The notes beneath the pieces were generated by a model. It had not been told where the DNA came from and made no database searches. It was given only the letters and a program-made list of their open reading frames with translations. A stretch of DNA of 64,000 bases from an uncultured Acidobacteriota bacterium (GTDB taxonomy: Bacteria > Acidobacteriota > UBA6911 > RPQK01 > JAJDTT01): positions 124,001 to 188,000 of the forward strand of contig CATOST010000021.1 of the NCBI GenBank assembly GCA_951812665.1, read 5' to 3'. Both the position numbers and the translations under genes were made by a program. Positions 1 to 9,726 of the stretch are shown here, in pieces (position 1 is the first letter of the stretch; every line of letters begins with the position of its first letter).

Positions 1-2663
1 TTTATCACGGTCCAAAGCAGGTCATCAAGAATCTGCTTCCGTTCCACGCCCTGCGAATCCATGCTGGCGAGATAGTTGGAGGCGAGATCCCACTCGTGAT
101 CCGTCGCCCTGCGGCTGTAGGCGCTCATGAAGACATGATCGTAGATCTCGCGATCGGAGTTACCGGACTCGAGCAACTTGGCCACTACATTCTGATCCGA
201 TTGGACCTTGTCCATGACCGTGTCGCCGAATCTCATGTGGAGGGCCTGGCTCAGCGTGGGTTCCTTGGGCCGCTCCTCCAAGCTCAAGCGTTCCGGGTAA
301 CCGAAAATACTCAGGAAATAACCCGCGTAGTCGGAGTAGATGACCTCCTGGGCCCGGGTTCCCTTGGGACTGACTTGGAAGGAGTGTTCGACTCCGGCGA
401 CTTGCGACAATGCATCAAGCATGGCCTCGGCGGGAAGAATCCGAATGTTGTAGCGGGTGAACAAGTGAGGGTCATCCACCTTGTTCAGGGGATTGGGCGA
501 GGACGTCCGCTGGTAGGTGGTGGAGTTGAGGATTGCCCGGTGCACCGGCTTCAGACGAAATCCATTGTCGATCAGATGCCTGGCCAATCCGTCCAGCAGG
601 GCCTCGTTGGAGGGAGGGTTGGTGGTTCGGAAATCGTCGTAGGGCTCCACGATTCCCAGGTTGAAATACTCCCTCCAGATGCGGTTGACGATGGACCGGG
701 CGAAAAAGGGATTCCCGGGTGAGGTGATCCACGCCGCCAAGTCCTTACGGTGGTCCCCGTTGGCCCTCACCGGAAAATCGGGGTCGAAGGGGATTCTGGG
801 CTGCACCGGCTTTTTGGTCCGCGGGTGCACAAAATGGGACTTCGGGTCCAGCCACCAGACTCGGCGGTAGGTCTCGTATCCCCGTTTCTGGCGCAACTGT
901 CCGAAAAACGCACTCAAGTCGAAGAAGTTGTCCTGGGTCAGATTCTCCAGGGGATGGTTGTGGCATTCCACGCACTCCATCCGGATACCCAGGAAGAGGC
1001 GGCTGACCGTGGTCGTCACCTGATTGACATTGGTGATGTCCAGAACGGTGTTGGACATGGGGGACCAGAACATGGCTGCAGGATTCCTGGTCTGGTCTCC
1101 GGTGCTGGTCAGTATCTCCTGAACGAACTCATCGTAGGGGCGGTCTTCCCTGAGAAAGGTCCGGATGAATCTCTTGAATAATCCCTGCGCGCGACTGGGA
1201 ATGTTTGTCTGGTGGACGCGGAAACTGTCTCCGAGCTTGGTCGTCCAGTAGATGGCGTACTCGTCCCGGTCCAACAGTTCGTCGATCAGGGCCGCCCTCT
1301 TGTCGGCTCGGGGGTCCGCCAGGAAGCGCTCACTCTCTTCCACCGTCGGCAGCAACCCGATCACATCCAGGTAGACCCGCCTCAGAAATTCCTCGTCGCT
1401 GCTGATCTCCGACGGGACCAGATTCAACTCTTTCCACTGCCGGATCATGGCCTCGTCGACGAAGTTGTGAGCGGCCAGGGGAGGATAGTCCGCCATGGGG
1501 GGCTCATCCAAAACGCCAACCCTCGCCACCGCGACCCGGCCCATGGCCCGGACCATCACGTGAGTCTGTCCGCGCCCGACCGCCTTCGACTCACCCTCCG
1601 GCGTCACCTGGACGACGTTGTCGTCTCCCACCTGATACTTGACTTCCCCGGTCATGTCCCGCGTGGTCCCGTCGGACAGGCGCCCCAATACCACCCAGCG
1701 CTGGGTGGTCCCCAAACCGAGCAGGATCCGCTCCCGGGGATAGATGGCGATGTCGGTCACCCGAGGTCCGTCCGAGTTGTAACGGCCTCCCTGCTTCAGC
1801 CAAGTGGCGATCGTGCCATATTCGGCCGAGTCCAGGGTCAGCCGTTTGCCACCACCGTGGGGCACGCTGAATGTCGGCTTCATCAGAAGCAGGCTCTTTT
1901 CCGGGTGTTCCAGATCGACCCGGCGGCCGTCGTCCGCTTCGACGATCATCCCGTAATCGGCTTGGGGATCGTAACCGAACAGCGAGAGCTTGAAGCCGGC
2001 CTGCCCGGTGATTGCGCCGTGGCAGGTGGGAGTGTTGCAGGACCTTTGAGTAAAGATGGACAGCAGGTCCTGACTGAAGTTGATGCTCACCTCGGTGACC
2101 TGATCGGAGACGCGTGCCTGGAGGCCGGAGCGAGCCTTCCCCAGCCAGGCTTCGACTTCGGCGCGTCCCGGCGTCAGAGCCCGGAGCACTCCATCGGAAC
2201 TGACCGAGACGACTTGAGGAGAGGATGAGACGTAGCGGCAGAAGAGGCTCACGTCGTGGGAAGTCCCGTCGGCGTAGTAACCCGTGACCACCAATCGCTG
2301 GGTCGCGCCGGGATGGGCCAGAACGAGTTCCGCCGGTTCCAGGACTATTCGCTTCAGACCGGCTGTCGGGTCAGCGGGGACTCTGGTGTCCGAAGGGTCC
2401 GCACCTTGTGGAACGTTCGAGGTTTCGGCAATCTGCTTCGCCGTCTCACTCCGAGTCTCCGCCGCTGCGCTCGACAAAGCCAGCACTTGACCCGGAAACC
2501 AGATCAGCCAGAACAGAAGCAGGATCGGCACCAGGATTCCCAGGTGCCCGAAAAGTCCCCCCACCGGCTGCGGTCCCGCGTGGGAGTGGGGGCTTGCAAA
2601 CCCCGATTCCGGGTCGGCGATGAAGAGGGGGACAGGAATGTCCCCCCTCCCAGCGACTGTCAT
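1..2663 (-). CDS. DUF1549/DUF1553 cytochrome-like protein, C-terminus off window
   Basis: The leftward frame is open from an ATG at 2663 to the window edge (about 887 codons), so the C-terminus is missing. In order I read: a hydrophobic segment at about residues 40-60 (export signal or anchor), a Big2-like Ig region (PAELVLAHPGATQRLVV), a heme-type CX4CH site (RSCNTPTCHG), then a DUF1549 region (FVDEAMIRQWKELNL) and a second Cys/His site (ECVECHNHPLE) leading into DUF1553-like sequence (FFARSIVNRIWREYF). This order is typical of the PSCyt1/DUF1549/DUF1553 proteins of Planctomycetota and Acidobacteriota, which have no settled biochemical role. It follows the PPC-domain gene by 23 bases and is probably cotranscribed. 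A GTG at 2564 is an alternative start: it begins just before the hydrophobic segment and would leave the hairpin at 2627-2646 outside the coding sequence. Confidence 0.85.
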   Translation of the reverse strand, partial: MTVAGRGDIPVPLFIADPESGFASPHSHAGPQPVGGLFGHLGILVPILLLFWLIWFPGQVLALSSAAAETRSETAKQIAETSNVPQGADPSDTRVPADPTAGLKRIVLEPAELVLAHPGATQRLVVTGYYADGTSHDVSLFCRYVSSSPQVVSVSSDGVLRALTPGRAEVEAWLGKARSGLQARVSDQVTEVSINFSQDLLSIFTQRSCNTPTCHGAITGQAGFKLSLFGYDPQADYGMIVEADDGRRVDLEHPEKSLLLMKPTFSVPHGGGKRLTLDSAEYGTIATWLKQGGRYNSDGPRVTDIAIYPRERILLGLGTTQRWVVLGRLSDGTTRDMTGEVKYQVGDDNVVQVTPEGESKAVGRGQTHVMVRAMGRVAVARVGVLDEPPMADYPPLAAHNFVDEAMIRQWKELNLVPSEISSDEEFLRRVYLDVIGLLPTVEESERFLADPRADKRAALIDELLDRDEYAIYWTTKLGDSFRVHQTNIPSRAQGLFKRFIRTFLREDRPYDEFVQEILTSTGDQTRNPAAMFWSPMSNTVLDITNVNQVTTTVSRLFLGIRMECVECHNHPLENLTQDNFFDLSAFFGQLRQKRGYETYRRVWWLDPKSHFVHPRTKKPVQPRIPFDPDFPVRANGDHRKDLAAWITSPGNPFFARSIVNRIWREYFNLGIVEPYDDFRTTNPPSNEALLDGLARHLIDNGFRLKPVHRAILNSTTYQRTSSPNPLNKVDDPHLFTRYNIRILPAEAMLDALSQVAGVEHSFQVSPKGTRAQEVIYSDYAGYFLSIFGYPERLSLEERPKEPTLSQALHMRFGDTVMDKVQSDQNVVAKLLESGNSDREIYDHVFMSAYSRRATDHEWDLASNYLASMDSQGVERKQILDDLLWTVI
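2627..2646. repeat. Palindromic hairpin repeat, GGGGGACA-GGAA-TGTCCCCC
   Basis: A perfect 8-bp stem with a GGAA loop. Near-copies occur at 12641-12660 and 29528-29547, and a related family with an AAGAAA loop forms an array at 29559-29690. It sits between the PPC-domain gene and the body of the DUF1549 gene. If the latter starts at GTG 2564 the hairpin is intergenic, otherwise it encodes residues 6-12. Confidence 0.7.
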
Positions 2664-2686
2664 CTTGGCGGTTCGGAGTTTGAGGG

Positions 2687-5002
2687 TCACGGCATATGCT
2701 CCCTCGCAACGACCTGGACGGTAAAGCGGTGGCTCGAGACGACACGCCTGCCGACGTCGAATTCAACGTAGACATTCTCGGTGGATTCGATCCCCGTCTC
2801 CTCGGCCGCCCGGAAGCCCACCAGCAGGTTCCCTTCCGGGTCCGAATCCAGATGCGCCGAAACACCTTCAGGGGCGTTCGTCAGCCAGACGCTCGGTTTA
2901 TCGCCCGCCCCGACGGGGAGCCGGTTCTTGATCCCGACCAGGGAGGTCTCTCCCTGCATCACCACAACTTTGTCCTCTTTCGCATCCAGTTCAACGGTCA
3001 CCGCACCCGGCTCGATGACGGTGAGAGCCGTTTCGGCGACGGGCCGGCCCGGAAAATTGTAGAGCTCGGTGATGCCGCCCATGGAGTCCATGGCTCTGCC
3101 GACTGCGGTGACCCCTTCATTTCCAACGACTTCGCCCAAAACACGAAAGGGGTAAGTTCCAGGCGGCACCGCGTCACCGGCGCGAATCGTGAGCAGCCGT
3201 TCCGGCACCATGAAGGTGGCTCCATCCCCGCCCGGCTCGACGATCTCATCGGCGCGAAACAGATGCTCCTCGGCGGTCACCCCCGGCGGAAGCCCCTCGA
3301 CCCAGACCCGAACCTCCCCTTTCATCACGGCCCCGGGAGGCGGGGCCAGGGCGGCGGGAGCTGGATCGTCGGAATGAATTTGGGGGGGCATCCGGATCAT
3401 GCCCACCACCATGTTGCTCTCTCCCCCCTGCTCCACGGTGAAGTTGGACAGGGAGATCGATTGTAGTCCGAACTGCGGGGAGACGATGAGGAGAAACCCC
3501 GGCTCCTCCGACTTGACATGGAGACGGTAGTCATACCCGGGACCGCCTCGGCCGACCCGGTCCGATACGGAGATGACGAGCTTCTGATCCCGTTCGGGGA
3601 TGTAATACAGGTTGCTGTCGACACTTCCCGTGTAGAACCCACGGCCGTGCGTCAGATCGTCACTCTCCGCCAACAGTTTTCCGTCCGTATCGAACAGGCT
3701 GACGACGGTGTCGATACTCGGCGACAGGAGCTGGTAGGCGTTGGTGTGAATCCGTAGCGACACGCCCTGCTTGGCGTCGAGGGCATAGAAATCCTTGTCC
3801 TGACTCAGCTCCGTAACCTCTCGCCGCTCAAGCCTGCCGTTGACCACCAGGTTCTTGCCGGCCGAAAAAGGCAATTCCTGCGGTTCGTCGTGCCGGTCAT
3901 TGGACTCGGTTTCCGCGACCTCCTCTGCCTGGGTGACCTCAAAATACTTGGGATCCGCGATCCCACTCTTGTCCTTCACAAAGAGCGACCAGGTGCCCAG
4001 CGGTTTCACCGGCAGGTCGAACTCGACCTCCATGGCTTCGGATGCTCGACGCAGGATCTTCCCCTCCACCCTGGGGATTTCCGACGCGGTGGAATAATCG
4101 TCGGCGAATCGGACGTCCATGGTCCAGGGAATCGTCAGGGTGACATGCTCCCCCCGGCGCGTGGGTGACAAGTAGACCTGTTCCACCTGCTGCAAGCCCC
4201 GACCCGAAAACCGGACGGTGACCCGGCTGCCCGCGCGGCCTCCCAGAGGCGAGACGTGGTCGATCAGGGGGACCCGGGAGACACGCAGGACGTATCCGTT
4301 GTTCTTGGTGAAACCCCACCCCCGAACGCCCCGGAAAGAATCGACCTCGATGAAATGGGTGCCGTCTTTCTCGAACGTGTGATCGATCAGCGAGTTCACA
4401 TCGAAATCGGCGCGATCGTCGTTGAAGACCAGTTCTCTCCCGGTTTCGTCTCGCAGATTGAGATAGCTTTCGAACATGGATCCGAACTGGATGCTCCGAA
4501 CTTCGAAGATCCAACGGTCCCCCTTCTTCGCCTTGATAGCATAGAAATCGCGCTCTTTCTTCTCCATGGTCCCGTAGATCTCACAGGGTGGAGAGATGGC
4601 CTGAGCGCCGGCGAGGGTCTCGTTGGGCTCCTGTTCGGGAACCGGTTCGAATTGCCCCACCGTGAACCAGAGGGCGGTGGTGTAGCCGTCCTTGGTCTTG
4701 GCCCTCAAGATGTGTTGTCCCAGCGGGGCATGCTTCGAGATTCGGATCGTTCCCTCGATTCGTTCCGCCGTTGCCTTGGTCAAGGTGAAGTCGAGGTCGT
4801 CGCAATCGAACTCGACCGATTCGGCGTTGGAGAGCATGTCCCCCAGAAGTGCGACCTCGACCTGGGAGCCGGCCTGCCCCCCAATGGGACGCATGGCTTC
4901 CAGGTGGGGAAGGCGAACGCCCTTGTCGTTCCCGTTCAAGATCCCAGTGGCGATCACCGGCAGGAGGATCAGGACTGCGAGTCGACGTCTGACAGAGGAC
5001 AA
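2687..5002 (-). CDS. Exported protein with bacterial pre-peptidase C-terminal (PPC) domains
   Basis: The frame is open up to 5185, but I prefer the TTG at 5002. It has GGGAG 8 bases upstream and yields 771 residues opening with a signal peptide (MSSVRRRLAVLILLPVIA), whereas the longer version has 61 unconserved-looking residues ahead of it. Two PPC-like beta-sandwich modules are recognisable by the EQEPNETLAGAQ and TESNDRHDEPQELP openings followed by DxD/Y core motifs (ERDFYAIKAKKGDRW, DKDFYALDAKQGVSL). An IPT-like segment (IDHVSPLGGRAGSRVTV) lies between them. The protein is probably periplasmic or surface exposed. It is the first gene of a two-gene leftward unit with the DUF1549 gene, a pairing also common in Planctomycetota. 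No catalytic residues are recognised, so a binding or structural role is more likely than an enzymatic one. Confidence 0.8.
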   Translation of the reverse strand: MSSVRRRLAVLILLPVIATGILNGNDKGVRLPHLEAMRPIGGQAGSQVEVALLGDMLSNAESVEFDCDDLDFTLTKATAERIEGTIRISKHAPLGQHILRAKTKDGYTTALWFTVGQFEPVPEQEPNETLAGAQAISPPCEIYGTMEKKERDFYAIKAKKGDRWIFEVRSIQFGSMFESYLNLRDETGRELVFNDDRADFDVNSLIDHTFEKDGTHFIEVDSFRGVRGWGFTKNNGYVLRVSRVPLIDHVSPLGGRAGSRVTVRFSGRGLQQVEQVYLSPTRRGEHVTLTIPWTMDVRFADDYSTASEIPRVEGKILRRASEAMEVEFDLPVKPLGTWSLFVKDKSGIADPKYFEVTQAEEVAETESNDRHDEPQELPFSAGKNLVVNGRLERREVTELSQDKDFYALDAKQGVSLRIHTNAYQLLSPSIDTVVSLFDTDGKLLAESDDLTHGRGFYTGSVDSNLYYIPERDQKLVISVSDRVGRGGPGYDYRLHVKSEEPGFLLIVSPQFGLQSISLSNFTVEQGGESNMVVGMIRMPPQIHSDDPAPAALAPPPGAVMKGEVRVWVEGLPPGVTAEEHLFRADEIVEPGGDGATFMVPERLLTIRAGDAVPPGTYPFRVLGEVVGNEGVTAVGRAMDSMGGITELYNFPGRPVAETALTVIEPGAVTVELDAKEDKVVVMQGETSLVGIKNRLPVGAGDKPSVWLTNAPEGVSAHLDSDPEGNLLVGFRAAEETGIESTENVYVEFDVGRRVVSSHRFTVQVVAREHMP

Positions 5003-5217
5003 AGGGCTGTCTCCCTTGAACTTGGGACTCCCCCGCGATTCGGGTCTCGGACCTTGACAGGAGGCCACTCCCTCCCGGGCCGAGAGCGAGCCAACCAGGA
5101 ACAATTCTAGACTATCCAGGCAAGACATGTCTTCCCCAACGTGGCTCATTGGGCGGGATTCGATCCCCCATTTTGATGGCGGCAAGCGGGACTGATAGTC
5201 TACCGGAGAGTAGCCCG

Positions 5218-6045
5218 ATGACGACGCGAACCGACAGCGGCAATCCAGGTCGGAGATTCCGGGGAAAGGTGGCTCTCGTGACCGGAGGGTCGCGAGGGAT
5301 CGGCCGGGCCGTGTCCCTACGCCTGGCTCAGGAAGGCGCCCGGGTCGGGATCAACTTCGTGAGCAACGAGCCGGCCGCCGCCGAGACCGTCGAGCAAGTG
5401 CACCAATTGGGAACGGAGGCCGAGGCAGTGCAAGCGGACGTCTCCGATCGCGCCGCCGTCCAGGCCATGGTCGACCGGATTCTGGAGAGGTTTTCCCGCA
5501 TCGACGTCCTGGTCAACAACGCCGCCATCGTGCTCGACAGTGACCTGACGTCGTATGCCTCCGACGCGAACCTGGAGCGGGACCTGGATGCCATGTGGGG
5601 AGTCAATGTCCGGGGAATCATCAACTGCACCCGGGCGGTCCTGCCGCAGATGCGGAAACGGCGTTCCGGCTCCATCGTCAACATCGCCTCCATCGCCGGC
5701 TTTGGCAACATCTCCCCACTGAGGACCTTTTACAGTGCGACCAAAGCGGCCGTCATGAACCTGACCAAACGCTTCGCCCTGGAACTGGGCCCCGACAACA
5801 TCAACGTCAATTCCGTGGCCCCCGGCCTGGTCCGTACCGACCTGGTCGTGCAGCTAACCCCGCCCGACGAATTGGAGCGGGTCATTGAAGAGTTCGCCGG
5901 ACGCAGCGTGCTGGGACGGGTCGGTGAACCCGACGACATCGCCGCCGCCGTAGCCTACCTCGCCTCCTCCGAAGCCCGTTTCGTGACCGGGCAGATTCTG
6001 ACCGTCGACGGGGGCCGGATGGACTACCTGAGCTCTTCCGGATAG
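5218..6045 (+). CDS. SDR family NAD(P)-dependent oxidoreductase
   Basis: A 275-residue classical short-chain dehydrogenase, probably cytosolic. The cofactor motif TGGSRGIG follows an N-terminal stretch of about 20 residues. NNAA is the structural motif, and the catalytic set is complete: Ser in VNIASIAG and YSATK for Tyr and Lys. The C-terminus has the usual GxxLxVDGG type ending (TGQILTVDGG). ATG 5218 is chosen over the upstream ATG because GGAGAG lies 7 bases before it and the longer form adds unrelated residues. It is divergent from the PPC gene and convergent with the ceramidase-like gene, with only 4 bases between stops. Substrate cannot be read from the sequence; FabG-like ketoacyl or sugar/alcohol oxidoreduction are both possible. 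Confidence 0.9.
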   Translation: MTTRTDSGNPGRRFRGKVALVTGGSRGIGRAVSLRLAQEGARVGINFVSNEPAAAETVEQVHQLGTEAEAVQADVSDRAAVQAMVDRILERFSRIDVLVNNAAIVLDSDLTSYASDANLERDLDAMWGVNVRGIINCTRAVLPQMRKRRSGSIVNIASIAGFGNISPLRTFYSATKAAVMNLTKRFALELGPDNINVNSVAPGLVRTDLVVQLTPPDELERVIEEFAGRSVLGRVGEPDDIAAAVAYLASSEARFVTGQILTVDGGRMDYLSSSG

Positions 6046-6049
6046 GGCG

Positions 6050-7489
6050 CTACACCAGCTTCCGAATCAGCGCCGACACTCTATCGACGACGATCTCCTC
6101 GGCATCGGGCCGCGGCGCGACCGGCACGCCATAGGATTGGAAGAGCAGATCCGGCACGTGGTAGATCTCACCCAATTGCCAACCGCCCTCGGGATAGTCC
6201 ACTTCGCGGGGCAGGTAGCTGATGGAGCTGTTGGTGTAACCCAACGGGAGGGTGTGCTTCAGTGGCGACCGCGCCTTGATGGCCAGCCCGGTCTCGAAGA
6301 AGATTTCCATGTTCATGCCCAAAAGCACGATGTCGTTGACCCGGATGGCCTGTGCTTCCAGGTCCAGCGTCGGATGGTCCGCTTCGGCGGCCGCAAGCAG
6401 GTTTTCGGACCACTCGGCAAACCGGGCCGCGACACGAATCTCCCACTGCCGAGCATTGCCGGTTTTTCGCCGCTCCAGCTCGGCGCTCCACTGGTCGCGG
6501 ATCCGGCGAGCCTCATCGCGGGGAGGAAGGTTTTCGAACTCAAGCCCGATGGTCTCTTCAGCGGCTCCCAGGTAGGTGCAGGTGTCCCCTTCGACAGACT
6601 GCCAGGGCCGGAACAGGATGTTGGGGATGTTTCCGAGCGGGATCCGATCTCCTGGCTCCAGATGAGTGCGGATGCCGGCGGCGACCCGCAGGGCTTCGCT
6701 TCCCAGCGCCATCCCGATTCGCCCCTTCACGTCCCGGCAATCCACCTCGTAACCGATGCCGGGGCGGGGATTGATGTTGCCGCCGCACGCTTGCAGGAAA
6801 ATCGCCGTCCCACCCAGGCATTTCTCGAGCACCTCTCGTGCCGGACCGGGAAAATCGGCCGAGGCCACCATGGAACGCGGTCCCACGGTGACCGGATGGC
6901 AACCGTAGCTGAACAGGACCGCGATGGGGTTGCCGTCCAGGTCGTCGACCCGGACCACGCCCACGGCCGGATCGATGGGGTGATCCGGCATTTCTCCCAG
7001 GACATCCCGGCCGTCGGCTCCGGTCTCACGGCGGTATATTCCGATGTCGCTCTCTCCCCAGTCGGCGCCGATGCGTGCGGGTTGGAGACGGGAATCGGCC
7101 TCTTGAACCGCCTCTACGAGCCAATCGTTCAGGTTGTCCCGGTAACGGGTCTTGAGGCGGGTCTGTTCTTCGGTGTCGGGAACCCAATTGGGCAGACAGG
7201 GTGAACTGTGGTTGTGGCTCAGGTTCAGCATGACGTTGGTGGCGGGGACGCCGATAGCGTTTCCCATGTTCTCGCGCATGGCGAGGCCCTCGGCCGGGGA
7301 GAATACGGCAAGGTCGAGGGCGGCGACGGCCACCTTGGTGGTCTGGTTCGACAGCACCAGTACGGTTGCCGTCAAGTCGCTCTCGATGGCTTGGATCGGA
7401 CTCGAGAACAGCCTCAGGCCTCCCATGGCCGTGCCGATCTTTGGGTTGATCACGCGGCGGGCAACGCCTGCGTAAAGTGTTGACGACAT
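6050..7489 (-). CDS. Neutral/alkaline non-lysosomal ceramidase-like hydrolase
   Basis: A 479-residue protein matching the N-terminal catalytic domain family of neutral ceramidases. That family uses a zinc ion to hydrolyse the amide of ceramides, although many bacterial members of this size have unknown substrates. The N-terminus (AGVARRVINPKIGTAMGG) and the histidine signature NLSHNHSSP at about residues 89-97 are family hallmarks. A second His motif (SYGCHPVT) and FLQACGGNINPR follow. No signal peptide is evident and the C-terminal Ig-like domain of full-length ceramidases is absent, so this may be a cytosolic relative acting on another amide or ester. ATG 7489 has GGGAG 9 bases upstream. 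The gene stands alone between the SDR gene and the divergent mutarotase-like gene. Confidence 0.8.
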   Translation of the reverse strand: MSSTLYAGVARRVINPKIGTAMGGLRLFSSPIQAIESDLTATVLVLSNQTTKVAVAALDLAVFSPAEGLAMRENMGNAIGVPATNVMLNLSHNHSSPCLPNWVPDTEEQTRLKTRYRDNLNDWLVEAVQEADSRLQPARIGADWGESDIGIYRRETGADGRDVLGEMPDHPIDPAVGVVRVDDLDGNPIAVLFSYGCHPVTVGPRSMVASADFPGPAREVLEKCLGGTAIFLQACGGNINPRPGIGYEVDCRDVKGRIGMALGSEALRVAAGIRTHLEPGDRIPLGNIPNILFRPWQSVEGDTCTYLGAAEETIGLEFENLPPRDEARRIRDQWSAELERRKTGNARQWEIRVAARFAEWSENLLAAAEADHPTLDLEAQAIRVNDIVLLGMNMEIFFETGLAIKARSPLKHTLPLGYTNSSISYLPREVDYPEGGWQLGEIYHVPDLLFQSYGVPVAPRPDAEEIVVDRVSALIRKLV

Positions 7490-7670
7490 GATTTGAATCT
7501 CCCTTCGGACCTGAAGATGAGGGGCGAACCGGTTCGCCGGATTGCCAAGTATATGACGAAATCGATCCTGTCATCAGTCGCCTCCTGGTATTTTCGCGGA
7601 GTGATTGAAGCTAAAATCAATGCCACCGTGAACCAGACGACCCGGTGAAAAATGCGAACCAGGACAAGGA

Positions 7671-7982
7671 ATGATGGAACGTATCGTCTACATAATGAGA
7701 TTGAAGCCGGACATGGTCCAGGCCTACAAGGAGGCCCACCAGCACGTCTGGCCTGATTTGATCGAGGCGGGATCCAGAGCGGGAATCAGGAATCACAGTT
7801 GTTTCGTCCGAGGCAACGCTGTGATCATCTACCTCGAAACTGAGGATTACGCGGCAGCCGTATGGAAACTGTCGGAGAAAGACGTCGTCAAACGCTGGAA
7901 CGCGTACATGTCGGATTATTTCGATTGCGGCATCCAAGCCCAGCAGTCAGAGCCCTGGGAAGAGGTCTTCCACATGGATTGA
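7671..7982 (+). CDS. L-rhamnose mutarotase family protein
   Basis: A 103-residue protein of the usual length for the RhaM/DUF718 family, which interconverts the alpha and beta anomers of L-rhamnose in the cytosol. The sequence starts MMERIVYIMRLKPDM and contains the family pattern EAHQHVWPDLIEAGSRAGI with the conserved His, the NHSCF strand, and a tryptophan-rich end (WEEVFHMD). ATG 7671 has AGGA 6 bases upstream. No rhamnose kinase, isomerase or aldolase lies beside it, so it may serve another deoxy sugar. It is convergent with the downstream GWxTD gene. Confidence 0.85.
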   Translation: MMERIVYIMRLKPDMVQAYKEAHQHVWPDLIEAGSRAGIRNHSCFVRGNAVIIYLETEDYAAAVWKLSEKDVVKRWNAYMSDYFDCGIQAQQSEPWEEVFHMD

Positions 7983-8028
7983 TGCCGGTGCCCTCGAATT
8001 GCCGGCCATAATCCGGGAGATTTGATCT

Positions 8029-9630
8029 CTATTCTTGAGCCTTGACCTGAAAGAGGGCCTCCCCGGCCACGTCCGCTCCGCCGATTCGATCCTCGACCTT
8101 GATCTCCAACCGGTAATCCCCCGGTTCCAGCGACTTGAGGTCGAACACCTGAGCGACCAGCACCCGGTCGGCGTAGGGAACGATCTGATTCTGCCCGGGA
8201 GAGTTCAGGATCGCCTTTCCTTTCCGATCCCAGACCCTGGTATGGATGCCCAGATCCGGAGCCTGGCTGGCGCCGTCGACGGCGTAACCGTAGATCTCGA
8301 AATAGGTTCCCAGCGGATCTTCGGGCTGAAACTCTCCGTCCATCGAAGGGTAGACTTTCCAGCCGAGCGGGGTGACGAAGGGCTCGGTCACCGTTTCCCC
8401 CTGCGCCGGGACGATGTATTCGGCCAAGGTCACCGAGGAAAGATTCAGTTCGCTGGGAACCTTCATGGGAAGACCCAGCCGCCGCTGGATCGCTCCCATG
8501 CGGCCGCTCTGTTGATCGCGGACAATGACGTTGAGCTTGTAGAGCCCCGGATGAAGAGGGAGCTTTTTCTGGAAATAGACGTCACGGGCAGCGCGTTCCC
8601 GTTCGCTACGAAGATCCCGGTAGATCGATTCCTCGAACTCATGAACCACCCGGCCACCCAGTGCGGTGATGGAACCGTACAGCTCGACCGTGGCGCGGCG
8701 GGTTCCGTCAGCCAGATCCTCATAGGTCAACTGCGCCCCCGGAACCACGACGGTGATCGGCACCAGGAAGGTCTTCGGGTTCAGCACCTGGTAGGAATCG
8801 GTCACTTGCAAGGCCAGCTCGTCGTAGGTGATCCGCGTCACTACCGCGGCCCGGAGATCCTCGAACTTGATCTCGGGAGGCCGTTGGGCTTGGAAATAGG
8901 TTTCCAACATCAGGAAGGGATTCGATGACGTGCGGTGATGTCCTTCCCCCTCGAACCCCGAAGTTCGCATCAGATCCCTGGCGATGACCCGCCCGGGCCG
9001 GGTCTCCGCACCGATCATTTCGTAGAACGTCCACCCGCCCGCCGGCACATTCATCAGGGCGTCCTTTTCCTCGGGACGCAGGGCCAACTGGAAGTCGCCG
9101 GTCTGGGACCGGTCCACGAACTCCAGATCGACTCCCTGGCCGATTCCCGGCATGTGATTGTAATGCCATCTCTCATAGGGAAAGGTTCGAGTCCGCCCTC
9201 CGCCCTCGGACAAGGGCCGAAAATACATGGCGCCTGATGTATACCGCTCACGGCTCTGCGGCTCTCCGAAAATGATGTAGATGCGGCCCCGGTCCGTCCT
9301 CCATCCGGAAACGCCGGCATAGTGGAAATGATCGTTGGCAAACGCGATGCGCCGGTAGTGCTCTTCCTTGAACTCGTTTTCCCTCGTTGAGCGGTCAGGA
9401 TCCCTCCGCCGCCAGAATTGTTCGATGAAGTTCTCCTTCTCGACGGCAGTCGTCAGACTTTGGAAGGTGCTCTTCTCCTCGTCCGCGATGATGTAGAGGA
9501 CATCCTCCTTCAACCACTTTTCGAAGGGATCGACCTTCTCTTCCTGGGATTGGGCGGACGCATACGTGGGGAATACCAGGAAGGAGAGTGCCAAGGCCAG
9601 GAAACGAATTGGCGATGTCGCCTGTTTCAT
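8029..9630 (-). CDS. GWxTD domain-containing exported protein (copy 1)
   Basis: A 533-residue protein with a signal peptide (cleavage expected after ASA, about residue 26) and the defining GWRTD motif at residues 109-113 within GVSGWRTDRGRIYIIFGEP. The upstream block ENFIEQFWRRRDPD is also family specific. The C-terminal half reads as beta-sandwich sequence (for example YRLEIKVEDRIGGADV). GWxTD proteins are abundant in Acidobacteriota and Bacteroidota; their function is unknown and they are thought to act in the periplasm or outer membrane. A paralogue lies at 50427-52076 with the same order and nearly identical core motifs. Here it stands alone, while the second copy is next to a CRTAC1 gene. 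Confidence 0.9.
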   Translation of the reverse strand: MKQATSPIRFLALALSFLVFPTYASAQSQEEKVDPFEKWLKEDVLYIIADEEKSTFQSLTTAVEKENFIEQFWRRRDPDRSTRENEFKEEHYRRIAFANDHFHYAGVSGWRTDRGRIYIIFGEPQSRERYTSGAMYFRPLSEGGGRTRTFPYERWHYNHMPGIGQGVDLEFVDRSQTGDFQLALRPEEKDALMNVPAGGWTFYEMIGAETRPGRVIARDLMRTSGFEGEGHHRTSSNPFLMLETYFQAQRPPEIKFEDLRAAVVTRITYDELALQVTDSYQVLNPKTFLVPITVVVPGAQLTYEDLADGTRRATVELYGSITALGGRVVHEFEESIYRDLRSERERAARDVYFQKKLPLHPGLYKLNVIVRDQQSGRMGAIQRRLGLPMKVPSELNLSSVTLAEYIVPAQGETVTEPFVTPLGWKVYPSMDGEFQPEDPLGTYFEIYGYAVDGASQAPDLGIHTRVWDRKGKAILNSPGQNQIVPYADRVLVAQVFDLKSLEPGDYRLEIKVEDRIGGADVAGEALFQVKAQE

Positions 9631-9726
9631 CTTGTTGGCCCTATTCTACCGCCATTTGGAGAAGATGCGCCACGTGCACATCCGCTGCAACTGCCCAGCG
9701 AAGAATTGCAGGCCGGACGGGGACCG

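Noticed and set aside
1212..2228. A 338-codon plus-strand frame
   Set aside because: It is the mirror of the DUF1549/DUF1553 gene, whose minus-strand reading has clear domain motifs and is open to the window edge.
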